Assembly (NCBI RefSeq): GCF_947255105.1
Contig: NZ_CAMYFP010000004.1
Coordinates: 77,531 to 141,530, forward strand
From: an uncultured Campylobacter sp.
GTDB lineage: Bacteria; Campylobacterota; Campylobacteria; Campylobacterales; Campylobacteraceae
Length of the DNA: 64,000 nt
Direction of reading: 5' to 3'
Shown: piece by piece, positions 45,436 through 54,629 of the stretch
How positions within the stretch are numbered: position 1 is the stretch's first letter
Layout: each line of letters starts with the position of its first letter
Notes under the pieces: model-generated
Databases searched by the model: none
Seen by the model: only the letters and a program-made list of their open reading frames with translations
Told to the model about the DNA's origin: nothing
Made by a program: the position numbers and the translations under genes

Positions 45436-46689
45436 CTATCTAATAATTGTTGCCTCTCTATCAGGACCTGTAGAGACAATCCCAACCTTTATACCTGTCA
45501 ATTCTTCAATCTTTTTTATATATTTTTTTGCATTCAAAGGAAGTTTATCAAACTTATTAATACCCGCTATGCTCTCATTCCAACCTTTCATCACCTCATA
45601 AATTGGCTTTGCTCTCTCTAAATCTACAGGAAAGTGAGTTGTTTTTTTGCCATCTATCTCATAAGCTGTACAAATTTTTATCTCATCAAAAGTATCTAAC
45701 ACATCTATCTTTGTAAGTGCAAATGTATCTATGCCATTTAGTCTTGCTGCATATCTTACTCCAACTGCGTCAAACCAACCACATCTTCTCTTTCTGCCTG
45801 TTGTTGTGCCAAACTCTTTGCCTATAGTAGTGAGTTTCTCGCCAATCTCTCCAAGCTCTTCTGTAGGAAAAGGACCGTGTCCAACTCTTGTTGTGTAGGC
45901 TTTGATAACTCCTACAACCTCGCCAATCTCTTTTGGTGAAAGTCCAAGCCCACTGCATGCACCAGAGGCAACTGTATTAGAGCTTGTTACAAATGGATAG
46001 GTTCCATGATCTATATCCAAAAGTGTTCCTTGTGCCCCTTCAAGTAGTATCTTTTTATCGCTATCAATATAGCTCCAAAGAAGCTCAGTAGTATCTACTA
46101 TGTAAGGCTTTAGCGCTTTGCTATAATCCTTAAGCTCTTTTAAAAGCGACTCTTTTTTAGGAAACTCTATCTTTAAAGCGTCAAATAGATATCTTTGTGA
46201 CTCAAAATCGCTCATCAAATCATCGCACAACTTTACAGGATCTAGCAACTCACAAACTCTATGGCCTACTCTGTTTGCCTTATCGGCATATGTAGGACCA
46301 ATGCCTTTGCCAGTAGTTCCTATCGCGCCATCTCCTTTAAGTGCCTCTTTGGCTCTATCGATAATGGCGTTATGCTCCAAATTTAGATGTGCTCTTTTGC
46401 TTATAAAAAATCTTCCATCAAGATTTTTAAACTGCTTCATCTCCTCTATTAGGACCTTTGGATTGACAACAACGCCGTTGCCTATGATGTTTTTGATATT
46501 GTTGTGTAAAATTCCGCTTGGTATAAGATGTAGGGCATATCTTTTACCATCAACACAGATAGTATGACCTGCATTGTGACCGCCTGCACTTCTGCAAACT
46601 ACATCATATTTTTCTGAGAGCATATCAACTATCTTTCCTTTGCCCTCATCTCCCCATTGAACTCCAACTATTAAGTCTGCCTTGCTCAT
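45436..46689 (-). CDS. purA: Adenylosuccinate synthetase
   Basis: GTP-dependent conversion of IMP plus aspartate to adenylosuccinate, first committed step to AMP. 417 residues. GVQWGDEGKGK at about 8-18 contains the catalytic Asp; AGGHNAGHTI follows, then EGAQGTLLDIDHGTYPFVTSSN, GPFPTEE and TGRKRRCGWFDAV. Its start overlaps the hisZ stop by 4 bp. Confidence 0.97.
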   Translation of the reverse strand: MSKADLIVGVQWGDEGKGKIVDMLSEKYDVVCRSAGGHNAGHTICVDGKRYALHLIPSGILHNNIKNIIGNGVVVNPKVLIEEMKQFKNLDGRFFISKRAHLNLEHNAIIDRAKEALKGDGAIGTTGKGIGPTYADKANRVGHRVCELLDPVKLCDDLMSDFESQRYLFDALKIEFPKKESLLKELKDYSKALKPYIVDTTELLWSYIDSDKKILLEGAQGTLLDIDHGTYPFVTSSNTVASGACSGLGLSPKEIGEVVGVIKAYTTRVGHGPFPTEELGEIGEKLTTIGKEFGTTTGRKRRCGWFDAVGVRYAARLNGIDTFALTKIDVLDTFDEIKICTAYEIDGKKTTHFPVDLERAKPIYEVMKGWNESIAGINKFDKLPLNAKKYIKKIEELTGIKVGIVSTGPDREATIIR

Positions 46690-47555
46690 TGTCTATTTCC
46701 TTTATTTTCTAAGATTTTTTCAACTACACTATCGACCATTATGCCAAAACCGCTAGATTCCATCCCCTCTATCTCATATCCTCCACCACTACAATAAATT
46801 TCATTTTTATCAAAAAATCTAAAAAACAACCTATCATAATAGTTCATCTTTGAGTAATAAAGCGGCATAAGATAAAGATTGTTGCTATTTAATGGCTCTA
46901 TAAGCTCTTTCATCTCAACTAAACTCTCTTTAAGCTCTTGCGGAACCAGCTCTATAGTTTTAGCAAGATCCTCTTTTTTGCTAAGCCTAATAAGCGCATC
47001 AACCCACCCTATCTTTTTGTCCCTTAAAACTCTAACCCACGAACCATCTTTAAAAATCTCCATATCAAGACCCAAAATCGAGCAAAGAATTTGCGGTATT
47101 TTTATATGGCTTATCTGTAAATTTAGCTCTATCTTAAATTTATCAAAGATTTTACTTACAATTTCAAGTGCTAAATTTGACTCTCTTTTGCCGATACTTT
47201 CAGCGCCTATTTGATAAATCTCTTTGTTTGGATACTTAAAAACTGGCTGTATATAAAAAAGTCGCTTGGTCTGTTTATCCTTAAATCTTTGTCTAACAAT
47301 CCTTACAACATCAACTGTGCTATCGGCTCTTAGACTTAAAATTTGGTTATAAGAATCGGTTAAATTTACTCTCTCCTTAAAGCTAACTACTAAATCCTGA
47401 TGATAAGAAAAGTAGGGTGTCACAATCTCTTTGTAGTCATAAGTTTTAAGAATTTTTGCAGCATAATACTCAAACTCTCTCTTTATATCGGCACTTTTGC
47501 CAAAGTAGAGTTTAGAGCCTTTTGGTATCTCATGATCTGCATGGTAAATATCCAT
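46686..47555 (-). CDS. hisZ: HisZ-like regulatory subunit of ATP phosphoribosyltransferase
   Basis: 289 residues with the class II aminoacyl-tRNA-synthetase core but no anticodon-binding domain. Recognisable segments are IPKGSKLYFGKSADIKREFE, LSLRADSTVDVVRIV, FYIQPVFKYPNKEIYQIGAE, and GGGYEIEGMESSGFGI near the end. The catalytic arginines of HisRS are replaced, as in HisZ. HisZ activates the short form of HisG at the first step of histidine synthesis. No hisG lies in this window. The overlap with purA joins two steps that draw on the same ATP/PRPP/AICAR pool. A diverged synthetase paralogue is the alternative. Confidence 0.7.
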   Translation of the reverse strand: MDIYHADHEIPKGSKLYFGKSADIKREFEYYAAKILKTYDYKEIVTPYFSYHQDLVVSFKERVNLTDSYNQILSLRADSTVDVVRIVRQRFKDKQTKRLFYIQPVFKYPNKEIYQIGAESIGKRESNLALEIVSKIFDKFKIELNLQISHIKIPQILCSILGLDMEIFKDGSWVRVLRDKKIGWVDALIRLSKKEDLAKTIELVPQELKESLVEMKELIEPLNSNNLYLMPLYYSKMNYYDRLFFRFFDKNEIYCSGGGYEIEGMESSGFGIMVDSVVEKILENKGNRQ

Positions 47556-47634
47556 TTTATAACCTTTATAATTTTGTCACTTTTTCAGCGATAAGGATAG
47601 CACATTTTTGCTTATGCAATTCTGTTATTAGAGC

Positions 47635-50574
47635 TTAAGTGAGATTATAGATACAAAATTTATTTTTGCCGTTACTTTTTGCAAGATACATTGCATCATC
47701 TGCCTGCTTTAAAAGAGTCTCAAAATCAACCTCTCCTTTTTGCGGATAAAGTGTCACTCCTATACTTGCAGTTGCACTTAAAATCTCATTTTTAAACTCA
47801 ACTTTGCTAGCGGCAGTTTTTAAAATTTGCTCCAACATCTCCTTTATTTTGCCACTATCTCCAAAAATTATGGCACCAAACTCATCTCCGCCAATCCTTG
47901 CTATAACATCATCATTTAGAAAAAGCTTGCTGAGTCGCTTTGAAATTTGAGTTAAAAAATAGTCCCCCGCCTTATGTCCAAAGTTGTCATTTATCTGTTT
48001 AAATCCATCAAAGTCAATAAAGAGCAGAACAAAACTAACCTTTAGTCGCTTTGTTTTTTTGATAGCATCTTCGGCAATTTTTTCAAAATAAAGTCTATTT
48101 GGAAGCCTTGTGAGTAGGTCATAATGGGCAATTTGCTCAAGATAGCTCTCCTTTTCCTTAAAGGTGGTAATCTCCAAAAACATCATCACATAGTGAAGTA
48201 GCTTTTGCTCCTCTTTTACCGCACTTACCGTAATCATAATAGGATAAATTGACTCATCTTTTCTTCTTGCCCAAATCTCCCCCTGCCAAAAGCCATTTTT
48301 TGCTATTGATCTTTTAAAAAACTCTATTATATTTTCATTATCATCAAAGACAAAGTGATAAGAGCTCTGTCCGATAAGCTCATCTTTGCTATATCCTGTA
48401 ATCTTTTCAAAAGATGAGTTGATACTTGTGATAGCTCCATTTTCATCAACTATGGCAATGCCCTCATGAGAGTTTTCAAAGACACTTGCAATGGCTCTAA
48501 GCCTTAACTCGCTCTGCTTTAACTCATCAACATCTTCAATTGTGCCAAAAAACAGAACAATCCTTTGGAAGAGATCTTTTTTAAAGGTATCGCTTCTAAA
48601 ACTGACCCAACAATAACTTCCATCGCTTCTAACAACTCTAAACTCCACCGCCATTTTTTGGATTTTGCCATCGATGTAGAGCTGCAACTCATCTTTAAAT
48701 TTCACCAAATCATCTCTATGTATAAGGCTAAAAAAGCGTTCAACTGCAATATTGTCTTCGATATAGCCCTCTTTATAGCCTCTAATCCTAGAAAAAGAGC
48801 CACTAAGTTTTATTGACTTTTGTCTTACATCCCACTGCCACGAACCAATAGAAGAGGCCTCCAAGATATTTTGATAGCGTTTTAGCTCCAAATTTAAGGT
48901 ATTTATCTCACTTACAAATTTAGTAACATCTTGAAAGTAAAAAACCAAATCAAATTTCTTCTCATCTATCCAAAAAAACTTACAAACTACCAAATAATCG
49001 TGATAAATTTTGTTAGCATGGGCTATTTTGTAGTTTTGAGTAAAGACTAGCTCTGCATCTTTGTCTAAAAAGATCTTTTTGCTGTTGTCTAGCTCGTTTA
49101 AAACCTTTTTTTGCTCGCCTCTTTCTATTAACTCAAAAAAATCACTTCCAATGAGCTGCTCTTTTTCATATCCCCAAAGCTCTTTTACATTTCTAGTTAG
49201 ATCGAGAATTTTATTTCTATCTAGGTCATATCTCATAACAACAACTGCGCCATCATCGTAGTTACGCCTATTTTTGGCAGTTTTTTCAAAAAAATCATAA
49301 AAATCACTTACATCAAGAAGTGCATAAATCCAGATATTTTCTACTTTTATATATTTTTTAGCAACTCTTAGCTTGACTTTTTGCCCGCAACACTTTTTGT
49401 GAACTGATAAATAGTAGTCACTTTTAGTAAAACTTTTTGAAAGTTGTTGCGATGAGTATGATAAAAAGTCCTCATCATCAAGATCAAAAATAGTCCTGTT
49501 TTCCAAAGTTTCATAGCCATAAAACTCCGTTGCTTTGTTGTTTGCTTTGATGATTTGACCAGTAGTTCCATCTACAAAAAGCACCATAAGAGAGCTATTC
49601 TCAAGCAAAAGCTCCAACTCATCATTTAGTTTTAAAAGAGTTTTGTTTAACTTCCTGTTTCTTTGCATCAAAGAGCTTATGTTAGATGAGATGAGCTCAA
49701 GTCCATCTTTTAAATTTGAAGAGTTGGTTTTGCCAAAGAGATTTTGTATATTTTTCAAAGGCGAAAGTAGCGATAAATTTAGAGTAAAGTAGTATTTCAA
49801 AAACAAAAATACCATCAAGCTAAGTAGCCCAAAGAGCGCACAAAGGTGCTTTATCAAAGTTAGGCTAAACTCCTTTAGGCTTACTAGATATCCATCAAAG
49901 CCATCAACTCTACTTACAAAAATATAGTAAAAAAGCCCTTTTTTGCTCTGGATTAGCCTTATGCCATCACTCTTATCCAAATCAACCGCCCTACTAAATA
50001 GCTCATAAAAGCTCTTTATAGCCTCATCTTTGCTAGCAAGTATAGTTGCATTTGGACTTAAAATGAACAAGTTGCGGCTAAACTCTTTTTGCTCTAAAAG
50101 AGTTTTAAAATAGCTCTTAGCATCTAACAAAAAGAAAAAATAGCCATCTTCTTTCTTTGCGCCAAAGATGAGATAGTTTTTGCTAACGCTCTCTTCAAGA
50201 CTAAGAAGTATGGTTTTGTCTAAATTTCTAACCAACAGCTCATAGTCTATATCGACACTTGTCATCTCCTTGTTGGGATTTATCTGCTCTTTAAAGCTGT
50301 TTTTACTGCTTATAAAAGCTAGCACTTCTGGATTGGCTTTGTAAAATGAGTCTAAATTTGGGCTATTTTTGGCTGCTGTAAGCTTTGATAGTAAAATCTC
50401 TTTTTGAGTTTTCATAAGAAGTGCCAAAGTGCTATTTTCTTGATAGAGCCTCTCCTCTTGCTCTTTGTAACTTTGAAATTCATAAAAGCAAAAGAGTAAA
50501 ATTATGATAAATATATTTAGGATAAAGGTCTTTTTTAAAGAGTCAAGCTCTTTGGAGTATAGCTTTTTGTCCAT
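47635..50574 (-). CDS. Membrane PAS/GGDEF diguanylate cyclase
   Basis: 979 residues. One helix at about 14-31, a periplasmic sensor region, a second helix near 236-258, then three PAS domains (about 325-440, 580-690, 700-810) and a GGDEF domain at about 820-979. The active-site sequence is RIGGDEFGAI, intact, so cyclic-di-GMP synthesis is predicted. The inhibitory I-site is missing: the position 9 residues before GGDEF is Leu, not Arg. There is no EAL domain. It begins 18 bp after selC on the same strand. Ligands unknown. Confidence 0.88.
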   Translation of the reverse strand: MDKKLYSKELDSLKKTFILNIFIIILLFCFYEFQSYKEQEERLYQENSTLALLMKTQKEILLSKLTAAKNSPNLDSFYKANPEVLAFISSKNSFKEQINPNKEMTSVDIDYELLVRNLDKTILLSLEESVSKNYLIFGAKKEDGYFFFLLDAKSYFKTLLEQKEFSRNLFILSPNATILASKDEAIKSFYELFSRAVDLDKSDGIRLIQSKKGLFYYIFVSRVDGFDGYLVSLKEFSLTLIKHLCALFGLLSLMVFLFLKYYFTLNLSLLSPLKNIQNLFGKTNSSNLKDGLELISSNISSLMQRNRKLNKTLLKLNDELELLLENSSLMVLFVDGTTGQIIKANNKATEFYGYETLENRTIFDLDDEDFLSYSSQQLSKSFTKSDYYLSVHKKCCGQKVKLRVAKKYIKVENIWIYALLDVSDFYDFFEKTAKNRRNYDDGAVVVMRYDLDRNKILDLTRNVKELWGYEKEQLIGSDFFELIERGEQKKVLNELDNSKKIFLDKDAELVFTQNYKIAHANKIYHDYLVVCKFFWIDEKKFDLVFYFQDVTKFVSEINTLNLELKRYQNILEASSIGSWQWDVRQKSIKLSGSFSRIRGYKEGYIEDNIAVERFFSLIHRDDLVKFKDELQLYIDGKIQKMAVEFRVVRSDGSYCWVSFRSDTFKKDLFQRIVLFFGTIEDVDELKQSELRLRAIASVFENSHEGIAIVDENGAITSINSSFEKITGYSKDELIGQSSYHFVFDDNENIIEFFKRSIAKNGFWQGEIWARRKDESIYPIMITVSAVKEEQKLLHYVMMFLEITTFKEKESYLEQIAHYDLLTRLPNRLYFEKIAEDAIKKTKRLKVSFVLLFIDFDGFKQINDNFGHKAGDYFLTQISKRLSKLFLNDDVIARIGGDEFGAIIFGDSGKIKEMLEQILKTAASKVEFKNEILSATASIGVTLYPQKGEVDFETLLKQADDAMYLAKSNGKNKFCIYNLT

Positions 50575-50592
50575 TGTTATTCCAAAATAAAG

Positions 50593-50690
50593 TGGCGAGA
50601 GAGTGAGGGAATCGAACCCCCCGCAAGATGGTCAACCACCCTGCTATCGGATTTGAAGTCCGCAAACGCCACCAGATCGTTTTACTCTCC
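50593..50690 (-). tRNA. selC: tRNA-Sec (anticodon TCA)
   Basis: A 98-base tRNA on the minus strand with encoded discriminator G and CCA. The anticodon loop CTTCAAA carries TCA (plus 50654-50656). A long variable arm (GGGTGG...CCATCT region), a T arm GGGGG TTCGATT CCCTC, and an acceptor GGAGAGT pairing with ACTCTCT fit a selenocysteine tRNA. The eighth acceptor pair opposite C72 would be a T, a mismatch. Selenocysteine use is expected in formate dehydrogenase, which is not in this window. Confidence 0.9.
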
Positions 50691-50717
50691 AAAACCGCCA
50701 TTATAGCAAAAATAGTT

Positions 50718-53165
50718 TTAATTCTCCCTCTTTTTTGAAAAAGAGATGATAAGAGCAGGCAGTAAAATAAGAGCGCTAATTAGCATAAGCGCCATTACTA
50801 GATCTATCAAAAGACCAAAATAGATAGTAGGCCAAAAGTTGCTTATGGTCATAACACAAAAGCCTAAAAATATAGCAAAAGAGGTATAATACATCGCATA
50901 TCCAATGCTTCCGTGACTTATCATTACCGCCTCTTCTACACCGGCTCTTTTTCTCTCCATCTTATATCTATAAATATAGTGTATCGAGTCATCAATCCCA
51001 ATGCCTATGCTAATAGCGGCTATTGTTATACTCATGATATCCAAAGGTATGGCAAAGATTCCCGTCACAGCAAAGACAAAGCTAAGCGGAATGACATTTA
51101 CAACAATTGCAATAAATGCAAATTTAACACTTTTAAAGATGAAGATAAAGAGCACAAAAATAGTTAATATAACAAAACCAAGAGTCTCTATCTGCGAACT
51201 AAAAAGCGCTTGAAGCATATCGTTGTAAAGCACCATAATGCCACTTATCGTAACCTCTACATCTTCATCTTTTAAAAGCTCATTTAGCTCACTTGAGAGA
51301 CTTTTCAAAAACTCATTTCTTTTTAAATTTTTATCGCTATCTACTGTCCTTACTACAAAATGCGCCTCATTTGCAGCTATGTTTATATAGGGATTTAAAA
51401 CGATTTTTCTATACTCATCTGGCAACTCTTTATAAAAAACAGAGAGCATAAAATCATCAAGTTCCACCCCGCCATTTATCTCCTTGCCAATAGCCAAAAC
51501 ATTTTCAAACGAACCTACATATCCAACAAAATCTTTGTTACTTAGGTAGTTATGAACCTCTTTTATAACTCTTATCTTTTTGCTTGAAAACCAATACTCA
51601 TCGCCCTGTTCCAAAGAAGCAAACTCGGATTCAAACTCATCTAATGGCTCGCTGCTAGTCCTCTTTTCATCTTTAAATTTCACTATAACATCAACTGGAA
51701 CTGTCCCGCCAAGCTCTTTGTCAATCTTTGCCATTCCTTTGTAAATTTCAGTACTTTTTTTAAAATATCCAATAAAGCTATTTTCAACCTCTAGCTTTGA
51801 TATGCCAAAAAGCCCAACTACAACAACACTGGCTGCAACGCTATAGATAAGCGCCCTTTTATTTATAGCTAGTTTTGCGCACCAAATGGTAAATTTGAAA
51901 CTATCTTCAAAACTAGTTTTTATGGCTCTTTTTTTAAGCAAAACCATAGAGGCGCCAAAGAGCATATAGGCAACAATCAAAGAGATTGATATCCCAACGC
52001 TCATCATAACACCAAGCATGATAATAGGCTTGATATCTGATAGTACCAAGGAAAAAAAGCCAATTACAGTGGTAAAGACTGCAAAAAAGCAGGGAAAAAG
52101 TCTATCTTTTAGCGAAAGATAGATTAGTTGCGACTGTGAATATAGCGGATGTTTTAAGGCTCTCTCTCTATAAGCTACTATCAAATGTATTACTATTGAC
52201 ATTGTAATTACTATCTGAAGAGCGACAAAATTTGAGCTAATAACAGTTACTTCGATATCCAAAAGTCCAAAAAGCCCGCTTGCCAAAATGGCACTTGTCA
52301 CACAGACAAAAAGTGGCAAAAAGACAAATCTCATCTCCCTAAAAAAGAGCCACAGACAAAACATCAAAAGCAAAGATGAGAAAAAGCCATAAAAAACAAT
52401 ATCATTTCTAATAAAAGAAATCATATCGTTTGCTATCATATTTACGCCGCCCAAAAAAAGCTCTCCACTTCCTTTGTGCATAGCAACGACTTTTCTTAAC
52501 TCCTCTATGTTGTTTTTTTCTATCTCGCGGTTTTCATCTCGGTAAATCTTAAACTCTTTTTCAAGTTCTTTTAGCTCTCTTTTTTCATCGCTATTTATGG
52601 TATCGTCAGCAATTTTTTTATGAAGAGCCTGCTGCCTATCTAAAAAACTTTCATATTTTAAATTTGGCTTTAAATTTATCACAATTGCAGTAGTTTTAAA
52701 ATCTTTACTAACCAAATTTGAGGCATAAAAAGGGTTTGTTAAAAACTCCTCTTTTGCTTTTTTTAAGTCTGCATTGCCATCTTGCAAAGTTGGAATTTCT
52801 CTTAAAAGCTCATCAAGCTTAAATTTTTTGTTTAGAAAAAGTGGCACATTTAGGATAGAAAGAGTATTATCTACAAAATCCAAACTCTCTATCTCTTTTT
52901 TCAAAGCGGCAATAGTCTCTAAGCTACTTTTTGACAAAAGCTCATCTTTTGGGGTGTATGCAAGGACTAAAAAATTTGGTGTTTGATATCTCTTATCAAC
53001 CTCTCGCCAAATTTCATAATTTTTGTTATTTTGCAAAAGTAGTGTTTGGCTAGAGGCGTCAATCTCTAATTTTGTCGCAAAATAGCCAAAAATAAGTAGC
53101 AAAATGGCAAAACTAAAGATTATACTCTTTGGAAAGGCGATGATAAATTTAAAAAAGTTCTTCAT
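50718..53165 (-). CDS. RND/MMPL-family transporter
   Basis: 815 residues with twelve helices in two sets of six. A large periplasmic loop follows helix 1 and another follows helix 7, and VIHLIVAYRERAL and GIGIDDSIHYIYRYKMER mark the RND proton relay region. It is the last gene of a three-gene set with MlaC- and MlaA-like genes, all overlapping. Such RND proteins move lipids or hydrophobic compounds in other families; together with MlaA/MlaC, lipid trafficking is the best inference. C. jejuni has the same trio. Confidence 0.85.
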   Translation of the reverse strand: MKNFFKFIIAFPKSIIFSFAILLLIFGYFATKLEIDASSQTLLLQNNKNYEIWREVDKRYQTPNFLVLAYTPKDELLSKSSLETIAALKKEIESLDFVDNTLSILNVPLFLNKKFKLDELLREIPTLQDGNADLKKAKEEFLTNPFYASNLVSKDFKTTAIVINLKPNLKYESFLDRQQALHKKIADDTINSDEKRELKELEKEFKIYRDENREIEKNNIEELRKVVAMHKGSGELFLGGVNMIANDMISFIRNDIVFYGFFSSLLLMFCLWLFFREMRFVFLPLFVCVTSAILASGLFGLLDIEVTVISSNFVALQIVITMSIVIHLIVAYRERALKHPLYSQSQLIYLSLKDRLFPCFFAVFTTVIGFFSLVLSDIKPIIMLGVMMSVGISISLIVAYMLFGASMVLLKKRAIKTSFEDSFKFTIWCAKLAINKRALIYSVAASVVVVGLFGISKLEVENSFIGYFKKSTEIYKGMAKIDKELGGTVPVDVIVKFKDEKRTSSEPLDEFESEFASLEQGDEYWFSSKKIRVIKEVHNYLSNKDFVGYVGSFENVLAIGKEINGGVELDDFMLSVFYKELPDEYRKIVLNPYINIAANEAHFVVRTVDSDKNLKRNEFLKSLSSELNELLKDEDVEVTISGIMVLYNDMLQALFSSQIETLGFVILTIFVLFIFIFKSVKFAFIAIVVNVIPLSFVFAVTGIFAIPLDIMSITIAAISIGIGIDDSIHYIYRYKMERKRAGVEEAVMISHGSIGYAMYYTSFAIFLGFCVMTISNFWPTIYFGLLIDLVMALMLISALILLPALIISFSKKREN

Positions 53166-53740
53166 TTAATCTCTACATCAGTTGCTTTTAGCTTGTTTAA
53201 CATCTCCTCAAATGAGACATTGTTAGCAAGATCTGCAAATTGAGAGCGATATGTTGCAACTATGCTAACGCCCAAGATATCAACATCATAGATGAGCCAA
53301 TTATCTTTGCCTTTTGGATAGAACTTAAAGTCAATATTGTAGTTTTTATCTTCGCCAACCAACTCACTTTTTAGCACAACTCGCTTCTCATTTGGAAAAA
53401 TCTCATCAACTATCTTCATAGTTTGACCATTATAAAGTGAGAGTTGTTTTATAAAAGACTCTCTTAGTCTATTTTCAAAAGCCTCTTCAAACTGCTTTAT
53501 CTGCGACTTTGTTAGGTTTTTGTAGTGATTTGACAAAGAGATTCTTGTCATAAGTCCATAATCAAAATACTCATCAAACAAAACAAAAATCTTAGTAGCC
53601 TTTGCCTCGTTGCTACTCTTTTCTTGCATAATCTCCATGCCAACAGCTATTTTTTGTTGCATAGTAGTTTTTATCTCATCTTTTGACAGCCCAAAACAAA
53701 GCGCAACCGCCAAAGTTAGCATTAAAAAAACTCTTTTCAT
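53162..53740 (-). CDS. mlaC: MlaC-family periplasmic phospholipid carrier
   Basis: About 192 residues. Signal peptide (MKRVFLMLTLAVALCFGLS), then the Ttg2/MlaC fold, with YFDYGLMTRISLSNHYKNLT, and late DNWLIYDVDILGVSIVATYRSQF. It should shuttle phospholipids between MlaA in the outer membrane and an inner-membrane complex. I chose ATG 53740, five bases from AGGAG, though ATG 53743 and GTG 53746 are in frame. Its stop overlaps the transporter start. Confidence 0.88.
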   Translation of the reverse strand: MKRVFLMLTLAVALCFGLSKDEIKTTMQQKIAVGMEIMQEKSSNEAKATKIFVLFDEYFDYGLMTRISLSNHYKNLTKSQIKQFEEAFENRLRESFIKQLSLYNGQTMKIVDEIFPNEKRVVLKSELVGEDKNYNIDFKFYPKGKDNWLIYDVDILGVSIVATYRSQFADLANNVSFEEMLNKLKATDVEIK

Positions 53741-53742
53741 CA

Positions 53743-54450
53743 TCACTCCTTTATCATATACTCTCTTCTTTGTTCATATCCATCGCGCAAAAATAGATAT
53801 AAATCAACAGCCTCTTTTTTAAGATTTGGATAGAGTTCTGTATTTAAAGAGGCTTCGTTTAGATAGTTAAAACTAGCAACGCCAAGGCTTTGATATCCAT
53901 CATCAACTACATATCCAACTGGATTTAAAAACCAATCCCCAACCAACCCAAAACTATCTCTTAAATTTGACGGACCAAGGAGAGGAAGGACGATATAAGG
54001 ACCGCTTTTAATGCCCCAAGCGCCCAAAGTCTGCCCAAAGTCCTCATTGCCTCTTTTAAGATCAAAGTGCATAGCAGCAGCGTCGCTAAAACCAGCAAAT
54101 CCTATAGTTGTATTTATAAAAAATCTCTTAGTAATTCTCCAAGACTCTTCAAATTTACCCTGCAATAGGCTATTTACAACTCTTACAGGATAGAGTAAAT
54201 TGTGAAAAAAGTTAGAAAAAGCACCTTGAATTGGATCTGGCAAAACAGCGTCATAGCCCCTTGCAACGGGAAGTAGCGCATAGGTATAGATAGTGTCATT
54301 TATGCTAGTCATTGCCCTGTTATATGTGATAAATGGATCATAAACCTCTTTTTTAGCAAACTCCTCTTCAAAATCAAACTCATCAAAGCTCTCACCAAAA
54401 GCAAAGGTAAAAAAAAGAGCCAGTGCCAAAATAGCCTTTAAATTTCTCAA
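53743..54450 (-). CDS. mlaA: MlaA/VacJ-family protein without lipobox
   Basis: 235 residues. Core motifs are DPFITYNRAMTSINDTIYTY, GPYIVLPLLGPSNLRDSFG and FFINTTIGFAGFSDAA, all hallmark MlaA. The family removes misplaced phospholipids from the outer leaflet. Unlike E. coli MlaA, the signal peptide (about residues 1-19, ending FTFAFGES) has no cysteine, so it is not predicted to be a lipoprotein. Start is TTG at 54450 with GGAG six bases upstream. The TTG could hide a longer product, but upstream DNA is non-coding. Confidence 0.85.
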   Translation of the reverse strand: MRNLKAILALALFFTFAFGESFDEFDFEEEFAKKEVYDPFITYNRAMTSINDTIYTYALLPVARGYDAVLPDPIQGAFSNFFHNLLYPVRVVNSLLQGKFEESWRITKRFFINTTIGFAGFSDAAAMHFDLKRGNEDFGQTLGAWGIKSGPYIVLPLLGPSNLRDSFGLVGDWFLNPVGYVVDDGYQSLGVASFNYLNEASLNTELYPNLKKEAVDLYLFLRDGYEQRREYMIKE

Positions 54451-54539
54451 AAACTGCTCCGCTTCCTAAATTTAGATATTAAAAGTTTAGATTATATGCA
54501 AATTTCTGTTAATATTCAATTTGTAAATATATATTTAAA

Positions 54540-54564
54540 ATATAGCTCTCAAACAAAGCTATAT
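54540..54564. promoter_or_regulatory. Candidate ModE operator
   Basis: ATATAGCT and AGCTATAT form a perfect 8-bp inverted repeat with a 9-base spacer, in the divergent gap between mlaA and modE. ModE sites in other bacteria are TATA-rich palindromes with a similar layout (CGCTATATA-type halves). The match is partial, so this is a candidate, and autoregulation of modE is inferred. Confidence 0.45.
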
Positions 54565-54629
54565 ATGTGCTATTAATAGATATATAAGTTTATATTTTGT
54601 AAAATTAGTTTTTAAAAAAGGGGTCAAAA

